Shown here in pieces: positions 1 through 7,619 of a stretch of 10,193 nt of DNA (positions within the stretch are counted from its first letter, which is position 1; every line of letters begins with the position of its first letter). Source of the stretch: Euperipatoides rowelli. Taxonomy: Eukaryota; Onychophora; Udeonychophora; Euonychophora; Peripatopsidae. The stretch lies in the NCBI GenBank assembly GCA_003024985.2, contig PXIH01S0016029.1; one strand, 5' to 3'. The translations under genes and the position numbers were made by a program. Under the pieces are notes generated by a model. It saw only the letters and a program-made list of their open reading frames with translations, was not told the origin of the DNA and did not search any database.

Positions 1-840
1 AATAATAAATATGTTTATGTAAAGACTCTACTGTTGTAGAAATTATATTTTTTGTTTCCTATACTTGGGAAATGGCAGTATGGTGTATTGTCCACAGGAT
101 CGTAATTCATAGTTTTTAGTAATTATCATTTTTTAGATTGAGAAGTTTATATCTGTATTTATTTTGCTAGCCTTGTCAATGATTTTTTTATATCATTATA
201 TTTTCATGTTGGCAAGTGACTACATATTTTTGAAAGTGAATTTAGAAACTAGTTTGGAGTTTTGTCAATAGAAAAATAAATTCAAATGTTCATTTTGCAC
301 ATTTCAAAACTTGTCTGTTCATTGGCACACACAAGTCCGCCATTGCAAATATCAATATCATAATTCATGCTTTTATTCAATTCATAATTTTTTTTTTAAA
401 ATTTCAATATTAATAATACTTTAGCAAACCATGTCATTTTTATGATTATCATTGCAAATATAACTTATTTTAGTATAATAAAGTATAACAATTCATCCTC
501 AATTTTCAAATATTTACAACATAAATAAGTTTAACCCTTCAACACCAGAGTTATACTGTTTTAATTTTTTGAGATATATTTCACGCCATATCCGAATACA
601 GAGATTTTAATAATTTTCATAATATATCTCATTGTTATAGTGAATGTTCATCCTCAACCAATTTCCTTATATATTTTAAATTATATTTCTTAACTTAATG
701 AATATTCAACAATAGCCTATTTTTCATGATATTTCCTTGATTTATATTTTTCAATTATTTTTCAATCCAAATTTTTTAATATACGTTTGATGTTTTTCCG
801 ACTGACATTATGAAAAAAATTTAATGTACATAAAGTGACT
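1..840. other. AT-rich non-coding stretch
   Basis: Very AT-rich sequence with many T and A runs and stop codons in all frames. I see no gene, RNA gene or repeat with clear boundaries. A phrase near 532-552 (TTAACCCTTCAACACCAGAG) marks a local change of texture and may be the edge of an old interspersed repeat, but no second end is visible. Confidence 0.6.
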
Positions 841-886
841 CCTAAGGACCTAATATCCATGAAGGTTACTCAGACCAGGGTCTGGT

Positions 887-906
887 AGATCCCCCCCCCC
901 CCTAGG
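887..906. repeat. C12 homopolymer next to a CCCCTAGGGG palindrome
   Basis: A run of 12 C (891-902) is followed directly by TAGGGG, so its 3' end forms the 10-bp palindrome CCCCTAGGGG. A few bases upstream is the palindrome CCAGACC-like word GACCAGGGTCTGG (873-885). The run is a likely site of length variation or sequencing error. The sequence after it, to about 995, is less AT-rich than the surroundings, which suggests the edge of an old inserted repeat, though I cannot name a family. Confidence 0.55.
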
Positions 907-1125
907 GGTGTTGAAGAAAAGTACAGAACTCCCACTGGACTTAAGGTCCGCTGCTTTTACCCAACCATTCAGTCTAGTGCTGAGCCTTATATTTAGGGCT
1001 AAAAAAATGCATTATTTCATTGTTTATTTCAGCTCCTATTATCTACTTAGTTTACATTTTTCCATCTCGATCACATTCATCAGTTTTTATATTTTAAATT
1101 AGAAATATACTGCTATGGCATCGTC

Positions 1126-1244
1126 CTTGCAAAGATAGGTTGGAGTCGCCTACTGATGAGAGTACTTTATATTGGATGTGAAAACTCCTTGTTAAAGCTC
1201 TTGGAGCAAGTCAAACCAACCGAACCTTCATCTTTCTTTGCAAG
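1126..1244. repeat. Short imperfect inverted repeat enclosing about 100 bp
   Basis: The left arm has CTTGCAAAGA (1126-1135) followed by GGTTGG (1138-1143). The right arm has CCAACC (1216-1221) and then TCTTTGCAAG (1235-1244). The two words are therefore both inverted and in mirrored order, with different spacing. This could be the ends of a small foldback element or chance in AT-rich DNA. No flanking target duplication is evident. Confidence 0.35.
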
Positions 1245-1474
1245 AGGTAAGGTCATTGGACCTTAACATTCAAACCCAGCCACACTAAACATAAGAAACA
1301 CACCTAAGTCCCTAATAAAATTTATCTCACCCCTCTGCCTTATGAGATACACTAGGGCTATCTATATTATTTGTTTCCTTTTATCAGGAAATTTTATTTT
1401 ATATTTAGGTATCTTGTAAGGCCAGTACTTTATTCATTTAGAGTACCTCTCCTGGCAACACATGTACGATAAAT

Positions 1475-1505
1475 ATACATGTACATACATACACACACAC
1501 ACACA
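1475..1505. repeat. (TACA)/(AC)n microsatellite
   Basis: ATACATGTACATACAT runs into about seven AC units (1491-1504) plus a final A. It is an ordinary eukaryotic microsatellite. The 62-codon open frame that covers it (1462-1650) is low-complexity and is not a credible gene. Confidence 0.85.
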
Positions 1506-1509
1506 ACCA

Positions 1510-2035
1510 GTATATAGGCCATTGTGTGTATATTTTTACCATAAATGTCTTCTTTGCGAATTTCAGAATTTAATAAGTACAATGAACCATCTTAAAAAAA
1601 TAGTTGATCCCATTAAATTGTCTAAACAAATATTTTTTTTGTCGATGTAAAAAAAAGAAAAGAAAAGTATCTGCTAAGTAACTTTCCTTTTTTTATATTT
1701 CTTATCTTTTTCATCTTTTTTTTTATATGATAAAAATTCAACAACATGTCACAGAAAACTTAGAATGATTCAAGAAAAAAAAACCTTCTAAAGATCTACT
1801 ATATACTCATGTAAGTAATCCCATTTTCAAAAAATTTAAAAGAAATATTTAAAGATATATATAGAGTAGATTCTACCCCTCGTTTTTCACAAATGCACAT
1901 ACACATATACTAATTATCCCTTTTCATTTGGTAAATATATTTTGTAGAAAATATTATTAGAAAAAATGTTTCGATGATTTTCAGATACTCAAAAAAAAAA
2001 AACTGTAGCAGTATTATTGTCTACCTATTATGGAT
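1510..2035. other. AT-rich spacer without visible gene
   Basis: A- and T-rich sequence with purine runs such as AAAAAAGAAAAGAAAAG near 1650 and an A-run near 1991. I see no coding potential, RNA gene or bounded repeat. Confidence 0.6.
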
Positions 2036-2083
2036 ATTAGGCTACACCTTCACCTCCACTCCAGTTTGCAACATTTCTATAGA

Positions 2084-2091
2084 TTCTAGAC
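2084..2091 (+). repeat. Left target-site duplicate of the hAT-like element
   Basis: TTCTAGAC abuts the CAGGG terminus. It pairs with ATCTAGAC at 2561-2568, with one mismatch at the first base, and contains the TCTAGA core favoured by Charlie-type hAT transposases. Confidence 0.6.
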
Positions 2092-2560
2092 CAGGGAAGG
2101 CAAACGTAAGACACGTGTGTCACTAGATGACACACAAACATGATTTGGGCGACACACCACATGAACCGAATATACTGGTGTAGTATTGTACATATAATAA
2201 ATAGTAAATTGTTTCTGTGACATCTGGTGCCACCCCAAATATGGTGGGTTAACATAACGTATTGTAAACTTTCTTATTGAAGAAGTTTGGCATCTTATTG
2301 TGTAGTTCCAATGCATTATACACCAGAAAGAAAGTATGAAGTCATTTGAAAGTGTATTCTCGTTGTAACTAAAATTGTGAAATTTATATCTGCGCATGCT
2401 CTAAATACATCATGAAAAAAACACTTATTGTTCTGCCAGGTCTCAAAGATGTTAAACGAGGTGGTTCTCAATATGGCGGAGTCTGGTGGCAAACAACATT
2501 TGAAAGTAATAAACCAAACTTCAAGGGGCACACTAGTCGGAAAGGTTCACCATCCCTGTA
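2092..2560. mobile_element. Non-autonomous hAT-like DNA transposon (MITE-sized)
   Basis: The left end starts CAGGGAAGGCAAAC at 2092. The reverse complement of the right end reads CAGGGATGGTGAACC, matching at 11 of the first 15 positions; CAGGG ends are typical of hAT elements. Just outside the left end is TTCTAGAC (2084-2091) and outside the right end ATCTAGAC (2561-2568), a 7-of-8 match. Both fit nTCTAGAn, the 8-bp target preferred by the Charlie group of hAT elements. Two extra bases, TA (2559-2560), sit between CCCTG and the right duplicate. The subterminal left region has ACACGTGT and two copies of GACACAC. At about 470 bp it is far too short for a transposase of roughly 600 residues. Open frames of 103 and 71 codons on the minus strand inside it show no zinc-finger or DDE motif that I can recognise, so it must have depended on a transposase encoded elsewhere. 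Confidence 0.7.
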
Positions 2561-2568
2561 ATCTAGAC
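2561..2568 (+). repeat. Right target-site duplicate of the hAT-like element
   Basis: ATCTAGAC is the partner of 2084-2091. It begins two bases after the CCCTG terminus, so either the true element ends in CCCTGTA and the left end has lost TA, or TA was gained here. The mismatch suggests an old insertion. Confidence 0.6.
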
Positions 2569-2632
2569 TAAAAATTATACAACGGAAAACACATCAATTA
2601 AGACGAATCCTGAAAATAATTTCAATTGACAT

Positions 2633-2695
2633 TATTTTTTTTTTTTAAAAAATTGCTTTCATTGCCCCTCCCCCCCACCCCCAGTTTTTTTTTTA
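2633..2695. repeat. T-run and C-rich low-complexity tract
   Basis: A run of T and A is followed by ATTGCCCCTCCCCCCCACCC and another T-run. It is a simple polypyrimidine tract with no gene. A similar C-rich tract next to an A-run occurs near 4240-4284. Confidence 0.7.
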
Positions 2696-2699
2696 TTGC

Positions 2700-3095
2700 A
2701 GATCTTAAATTTCATGCTAAGTAAAAACAATAAAAAAGTTTTGAAACAAAAAATAATTTTAGACAGGGAAAAAAAAGATAACCCTTTCATCATCACCCCT
2801 TTGCACATCACAATACACCTATTCACATTTCTTAGAAGAAAAATAATTGTTTGCTTTAATAAAATGATAAATTAAAAGGCAGATAGAATAACACACCGTT
2901 CACTAAGAACAAGGCTTAATACTATTGGTTACACAACCTCCCTTACATTAAAGTTTAATTGGCAACAAAATAGTTCTTACATTACATTCTATAACTCCAA
3001 ACAGAAGAAAGAAAGGAAGAATAGACAGGCTTCAATACTATTTACTTTAAAATTTTAATATGAAGATAGCAGAACAAAAATAAAGAATGGACAGA
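2700..3095. other. AT-rich spacer without visible gene
   Basis: AT-rich sequence with A-runs. A pyrimidine-rich passage at about 2780-2832 ends in TTCTTAG and resembles a splice acceptor, but no open frame follows it. Nothing else can be supported. Confidence 0.55.
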
Positions 3096-3104
3096 TAAAC
3101 TTAC

Positions 3105-3198
3105 CAGTTCATGGCACAAAGACAGTCAATTCTTGTGCCTGACCGCAGGCTTCGGAGAGAACTACGGTTACTTTTATCATGATGAAATTGTTATCAAA
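3105..3198 (-). other. Candidate exon with a consensus splice donor
   Basis: Read on the minus strand, this GC-richer island ends in CTG followed by GTAAGT (3104-3099), a perfect 5' splice-site hexamer, and is preceded by ACACAG, a possible acceptor AG. One frame is open for 29 codons from 3198 and includes ATGATAAAAGTAACC. It reads MIKVTVVLSEACGQAQ and then reaches TGA (3111-3109) four bases before the donor. A second frame is open from 3189 across the donor. The island stands out in base composition from its neighbours. I do not recognise the peptide. It could be a real exon, a 5' or alternative exon, part of a decayed transposon, or chance. The in-frame stop next to the donor argues against the first frame continuing across the splice. 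Confidence 0.25.
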
Positions 3199-3361
3199 CT
3201 GTGTCTTTTAAATTAACAGGGAAATAAAAGTGAAAGGTCATTTGGCTTAACATAAAATATGGAATGGACTAACGTATAGAATAAGATGAAACGATGATGA
3301 GGGTAGCAGGTGCAAGATGAAAATGATTTATTTTGCTCTCGATATTTATGGAGACATATCT

Positions 3362-3405
3362 CAACAGTGCCTCATGTGGAGAAGTGACCACATGAGGCAC
3401 TGTTG
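3362..3405. repeat. Perfect 18-bp inverted repeat (hairpin) with an 8-nt loop
   Basis: CAACAGTGCCTCATGTGG (3362-3379) is followed by an 8-base spacer, AGAAGTGA, and then its exact reverse complement (3388-3405). The arms are about half GC, much richer than the flanks, and pairing stops sharply at both ends. It would form a very stable hairpin in RNA or single-stranded DNA. Beyond it, TATGGAGA (3347-3354) and TCTCCATA form another small mirrored pair at unequal spacing, hinting at a larger foldback element. The stem is shorter than a usual animal microRNA precursor. Confidence 0.9.
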
Positions 3406-3640
3406 TAAATAAACCTTTTAGTAAATAAACATTATCGCATCTCCATACGCTAGCGTAGTAAAATTAAAAAAGAATGCAATAAAATCTTGGGGTTAGACGT
3501 ACTATAATCAGATTCACTATAATATAAATGAAAAGAAATGTCTGTATACTAGTAAGGTTTGCTACACCTCAACCACTCATCTTAGCACTATGGTGTTTGA
3601 TTTGTACTAGAAAGCCCTGATAAAGCAGATCCAACTGATG

Positions 3641-3832
3641 CTATTTTGGCTCCCTATGACCATCCCTGCCCTGGAGATGAATTTTTGAAAATTTATGGTA
3701 GAAGGAGCTCCATAGATTGTCCAGCTCTGTCACAAGCTGCATAGCTCCAATTACTCCAGAAACTGCCTGAAAGACATTTTTAAAACTTATTTGTAGCAAC
3801 TGGGTGACATCATTCGCAAGTTTCCAATAAAT
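3641..3832 (-). other. Candidate exon or relict coding segment
   Basis: On the minus strand, a 63-codon open frame follows ATTACAG (a possible acceptor) and ends at TAG (3643-3641). It includes phrases such as VIGAMQLVTELDNLWSSF. A better acceptor, TTTCTTTCAG-like, ends at 3767, and from 3766 another frame runs 24 codons (SFWSNWSYAACDRAGQ) to TAA at 3695-3693. A third frame further down reads AKIASVGSALSGLSS and ends at TAG. Three overlapping frames that all look protein-like, with none dominant, is weak evidence. Open frames of about 65 codons are expected by chance in a window this AT-rich. The segment is less AT-rich than its flanks and may be a decayed transposon. I recognise no family. 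Confidence 0.22.
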
Positions 3833-3839
3833 CTGTAAT

Positions 3840-4240
3840 AACCAGCTTCAATGCATGCCACAAAGTAACTGTATAGTAAACTCCCCAGCACAATTAATCT
3901 AGAAACAGCTATCTATAACTGGATAGAACATTATTTCTTAGCACTAAATGACTGGTCGGGCACACCTTATTTTATATACAGTCCTAGCCTTCAAACTAAC
4001 CATGAATAATTAATTGAATCAATAATAATGCCCAATCCTAATTCAAATAAGTGAATTAATAAATATACCTTTGCATTTAAACATTGTAACCTTCAGATCT
4101 ATCCTGATTCATGTGAACTGGATGTTTCTTGAGTAATCCAAATAAAGGAAATTGTTCATCAGACACACTTTTATGTCTTATTAAAATAATTATCAATTTT
4201 ATTTTTGCTTAATAAAAAATAAATTGGGCACTTTTTTGAC
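3840..4240. other. AT-rich spacer without visible gene
   Basis: AT-rich sequence with no open frame worth reporting and no bounded repeat seen. Confidence 0.55.
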
Positions 4241-4285
4241 TCCCCCTCCCCCTTGCAAAAAAAAAAAAACAAAAAAAAAACAAAG
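4240..4285. repeat. C-rich tract followed by A-runs
   Basis: CTCCCCCTCCCCCTTGC-like sequence runs into 13 A, C, 10 A, C, AAA. This could be the A-tail of a retroposed copy on the plus strand, but the upstream sequence has no recognisable body and no flanking duplicate was found. Confidence 0.65.
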
Positions 4286-4515
4286 TGATTTGGTTTTAAA
4301 AATATTCTCAATTTACTTTTTAAACATTGTTAAACATTATTGACAGTTGAGACAAAATTAACAAAAAATATTAAAATTAACCATGTCAACCCTAAGGATT
4401 ATGTTTGCAGTTATTATTGGCATTAGAGTATTTGCCGATCTGTCAGTAACATTTTACAAAAAAACATTCCTGTACAAAAATGATTCCTGTTGATTACTTA
4501 TCATGAACAGTTGTT

Positions 4516-4549
4516 CAAATCTATGATAATTTTGATTATCATAGGTTTG
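4516..4549. repeat. 15-bp hairpin with a TTTG loop
   Basis: CAAATCTATGATAAT (4516-4530) and ATTATCATAGGTTTG (4535-4549) are inverse complements except for one T-G pair, separated by TTTG. The inner 10 bp are perfect. It would fold into a tight hairpin in RNA. AT-rich DNA gives such structures more often than balanced DNA, but 14 of 15 paired positions is longer than most here. Confidence 0.85.
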
Positions 4550-4760
4550 GGGCATAATTGTTTTATTATGTAGCCTAGTAGAATTACGTTGGGAATATTC
4601 CAGTTACGTGCCCCAAGAAGGCCGACCATTTTTCAGAAGTAATTATTGACGATTTAATCATGGCTAGTTTTAAGGTTAAATATATATTCAAAAAGGGTTT
4701 TTGCAACTCTTGATTGATTTTGTGTTGGCTCATAGTGGATTTCACATGTAATTGGAGTTA

Positions 4761-5400
4761 GGGTTCAGGATAAGGTTTAAGATGAAGTGAGAGTGGGAAT
4801 CCTTGCTTTATTCCGGTTTTCTTTATTTTGAACTCAGTTACTTTTCATTACCATAGTATTGCCAAACACTTCATAAAGGCAGGCATTGGTGATTCTATTT
4901 ATTAGGAAATGTGGTGCTTTTTGATTTTTTAAGATTGTGATTGTTGCTCCATGAGCCATTGAGTCAAATGTTTTTTCATGGTCTAAATAATTTCTTTCCT
5001 CTGCTCTCCAGTTCCTCTTCCAGAATTTTTTGTGTTGTGAACACATGATCATCTAACAGTCTATTTGTTAGGAAAGCTGCTTCGTAGTCCGATAGGATCA
5101 CTGTACACTCATCTGAAGTCTTCAGGATACGTTTTTCCTGTAATTTATATGTAATACTGCAGAGTATGATTCGCCTTTAGTCTGTTGTTGCTTTGGAGTT
5201 TAGCATTTTTGGAATTTGCACTTAAATCGTCATCGTTCACTGTTCTGAGATTTTGTTTTCTATCCAAGCCCTGGTCAGGGTTTTGACAACCTCTCTCTCT
5301 CTCTCTATTTCGGTTGGTGCTGCTTTCAGCATTTTCACAATTATTCTATCTAAACCTAGAGCTGAGTTTGGTTTCTATTCCATTCATTCATTCTGTTTAC
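4761..5400 (-). pseudogene. Decayed reverse transcriptase of a non-LTR retrotransposon (LINE)
   Basis: The intact protein would copy element RNA into DNA at the target site. Read on the minus strand, the fragment shows LINE reverse-transcriptase blocks in the correct order: LGLDRIIVKMLKA (about 5360-5320), like the usual GxDGIxxExLKA; LTRAWIENKISEQ (about 5280-5240); DxRRIILCSITYK (about 5182-5143), like NYRGIxLxxxxYK; DYEAAFLTNRLLDDHVF (about 5092-5040); LDHEKTFDSMAHGA (about 4984-4944), catalytic motif A; and TGIKQGFPLS (about 4820-4788), matching GxxQGxPLS of motif B. The FADD box of motif C, the endonuclease and the 3' end are not visible. It is dead: stops lie at 5237-5239 (Trp expected), 5222-5224 and 5177-5179 (Tyr expected), and the frame changes between 5000 and 4985 and again near 4840. 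A (CT)n run near 5291-5306 lies in frame. The clade is undecided. Confidence 0.8.
5291..5306. repeat. (CT)8 microsatellite inside the LINE relic
   Basis: Eight CT units. On the minus strand they are read as alternating Glu and Arg codons within the reverse-transcriptase frame. The tract may be a later expansion within the dead gene. Confidence 0.85.
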
Positions 5401-6100
5401 AATCTGTCTGTCAGTGGATGGTCTTGATATTGGCCAGTGCTCTTTTTCCATTGTTAGGTCAATCTTTTCCATCTTTGTGACACTAATTCCTTTGCCATTT
5501 TGACATGGGAATGAGTCTTTGTTTCATTTTACTTCTTTTGTTCTCTTTTTAAAACTTCTATGTCTGATGTAGTCTTTGAAGGGGTGAAGCTTTAAAATAT
5601 TTTAGAAGAAATTTTAATATTTCTGGTATTCATTATCCCTGTATGCTATTATCTATTTCTCTGGTCTCCTTCAGTCTTACTTTGATTATTAGCTCTTCTG
5701 GCTTTCTGTAGTGCTTGTTATTGTTTTAGCATTGCTGGTGTGGCTCTCCTTTAATGTGAGGGCTGCTATGTAATTTTGTGTTTGTTTTTGTTAAATCCTA
5801 AAGGTGATCTATCAATGTGATGTGTATATTTTTGTTTTAAAGATGCTGAGAAAATACCTAGGGTGGAATTTTTGTTATGAAGAATTTTGGTCACCATCTT
5901 AGAAATAGTGGCCAAAAACTTTTTCTTTTTTTTTGGCTTCCTCCAACCAAAATAATGTTAAATAATAAACTAAAGTATTTTAAAATGTGCAAAATATTGG
6001 TTAATTTAATTTTTCTTAAGAGATGTTTTAAAGCTAGGGACATTTACAGATTAGTATAAGTCTACTTACAAAATGCTGGGCTCAAAACATGCATTTGCAA
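5400..6100. other. T-rich stretch, possibly further decayed LINE sequence
   Basis: This lies upstream of the reverse-transcriptase relic in element orientation, where the endonuclease and linker would be. Short minus-strand peptides rich in Lys, Arg and Glu can be read around 5640-5720, which fits a linker, but frames are broken every few dozen codons and no endonuclease motif is recognisable. From about 5850 the texture returns to plain AT-rich DNA. The 60-codon plus-strand frame at 5877-6059 has no recognisable features. Confidence 0.35.
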
Positions 6101-6470
6101 TATTAGGCTTCCATGCTTTCACAGGTAGCGACATGTGTGGGAGATTTGCTGGCAGAACCAAGGGCCGGGGTTTCAAAGTCTTGATGACTTGTAATGACAT
6201 GATTTTAAAAGCTTTTGCCTACTTATAGTGAGCCAGCTTGTGAAATATGCTAGCACTTGGAACACTTTATCTGCTTGCACCACAGATTTGACATATACAC
6301 TAAGGAAAATGAGTGTCAAAATTTCTTATTTTCCAATCGTACAGCAATGGAAGAGAGTTTGTCCCATTGAAAGCACAGTCTTTAAAAATTGTTTACATCA
6401 CTGCAATGCAATACAAAGACCTAAGTGTTACTGAGAGCAAATCATAGCAGGTTTCCTTCCTACCCGAAGC
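6100..6470. other. Less AT-rich island without identifiable gene
   Basis: This segment contains GGCAGAACCAAGGGCCGGGG near 6150 and is clearly less AT-rich than its flanks, as old interspersed repeats in this window tend to be. A plus-strand frame of 68 codons at 6228-6434 shows no domain, signal peptide or splice structure that I recognise. It was searched for a tRNA-like internal promoter with no convincing hit. Confidence 0.4.
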
Positions 6471-6479
6471 TTGAATGTT

Positions 6480-7110
6480 TTTCGTGTCTTAAAAATGTTC
6501 ATATTAATTTATTTATTTTTTTCAATTTATATTATTAAAAAATTATTTACATATTATAAAGTTTCTAAAACATGCATTTTGTAGATATCCTACAAACAAG
6601 GTAATATTTTGATATGGTTTCAAAGAAAGATGAAAGCAGGACATTTAACATTTGGTGATTGTTAAACTCACCACTGCTGATTAACCAAACCTGTTAACTC
6701 TTTCACAGGTGTATTACGTGTGCAAAAATCAAGTATAATGCCATCATTAAATGCAGCATCTAATTAAGAAAAGCTTAGGCTACATGTTGAATGATGCAGT
6801 TGAAAATAAAAATGAAGTCGGGAGCACTGCTATTCCATACTATCTCAGCTCTTCTCAACTCAGTTCCAAGTGTTTTATTCCATGACAGTGAAGGACAGTG
6901 TTTTCATATAGAACTCATATAAATAGTAAAAGCTCTTGGAAAATTCCATGAAAAAGCACGAACGTGCAAACCTGCTCACATATCAGAAGGGATTAAAGAA
7001 AAGTTCTGGACATATCAGTGATAATAATACATCTTTGAGCACTTTTATAGCATTCCTCCATTCTACAAGGTAATTTCTGGGTAACCGAAACATCCCTACT
7101 TTAGGCACTA
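6480..7110. other. AT-rich spacer, with a possible old repeat from about 6690
   Basis: The first half is plain AT-rich DNA. From about 6690 (TTAACTCTTTCACAGG) to about 7020 the base composition is more even. A plus-strand stretch of about 29 codons near 6930-7018 reads KFHEKARTCKPAHISEGIKE before a stop, but there is no family match and no long frame. It may be a decayed transposon; I cannot support a gene. Confidence 0.4.
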
Positions 7111-7126
7111 ATGTTTTGTATACTTT

Positions 7127-7179
7127 ACGACATTACATTTTCTGACATTCTACATCCTGACATTGCTCTTTCCGACATT
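7127..7179 (+). repeat. Degenerate 15-bp tandem array with a GACATT core
   Basis: GACATT occurs at 7129, 7144, 7159 and 7174, exactly 15 bp apart. Each is preceded by CT, CC or AC, giving units such as CTGACATTCTACATC. The half of each unit after the core has diverged. A looser ACATG and AGCATT continue the pattern without keeping phase. It is a small decayed minisatellite, possibly a subterminal array of a transposon. Confidence 0.75.
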
Positions 7180-7199
7180 TCCAACATGCCACCTTACAG

Positions 7200-7497
7200 C
7201 ATTTCCCCCTTATAATTTAAATATTTTAACTTAAAATATCTTTTAATCTGAAACCAATTAATAGTTTAAAACTGCATGTTAATTGAGAGCTTTTAAACTC
7301 TTATTTTTTTCAAAATTTCATACCAAGTTTCACTCTCTCTATATATGTAGCCTACTTAATGACATACTTTTCACCAAATTGTCTCAGCATTAAACTTGTT
7401 CATATTTTTTGGGTGAAGTTCCATTCCCTCTTGCCACTCTCCTCCCCCACTTCACACCCTTGTAAACTGTAATAACACTCTCTGTAATATGTATTCT
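7200..7497. other. AT-rich then pyrimidine-rich spacer
   Basis: AT-rich sequence leads into a pyrimidine-rich passage (about 7410-7462, with CTCTTGCCACTCTCCTCCCC). There is no open frame or RNA gene. The last part may belong to the retroelement tail that follows. Confidence 0.45.
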
Positions 7498-7610
7498 GAA
7501 AGGGCACTATATAACAGGATCTAGGAGGAAGAATGAAATGGGTTAGGGTGGGAATAACAGAATAAAAAAGAGCATGCCCTGGCCTAGAGGCAATAAATTA
7601 TTATTATATT
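7498..7610 (+). mobile_element. Interrupted retroelement 3' tail
   Basis: TGAAAGGGCACTATATAA (7497-7514) resembles the widespread animal LINE/SINE 3' end that reads roughly AAGGCGCTATATAAATA followed by (ATT)n. Here the AATAAATTATTATTATA part does not follow at once but appears at 7592-7608, about 75 bp later. The intervening segment (about 7515-7590) is purine-rich. This could be a tail split by a later insertion or a tail with its own variable middle. Identification rests on memory of the motif, not on alignment. Confidence 0.4.
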
Positions 7611-7619
7611 TTTTGTTAA

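Noticed and set aside
908-1102. Open frame of 64 codons on the plus strand
   Set aside because: Ends in a run of hydrophobic and aromatic residues produced by T-rich DNA. It has no recognisable domain and its length is expected by chance.
1138-1221. Possible tRNA (GGTTGG and CCAACC ends 84 bases apart)
   Set aside because: No T-loop consensus such as GGTTCGANNCC before the 3' arm and no anticodon stem can be drawn.
2086-2531. Overlapping minus-strand open frames of 103 and 71 codons
   Set aside because: Both lie within the non-autonomous hAT-like element and show no transposase motif. They appear incidental.
5253-5480. Plus-strand open frame of 75 codons
   Set aside because: It is antisense to the reverse-transcriptase relic and includes the (CT)n tract. 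It is a shadow frame.
6228-6434. Plus-strand open frame of 68 codons
   Set aside because: No domain, no splice sites and no similarity that I recognise. Its length is within chance for this composition.
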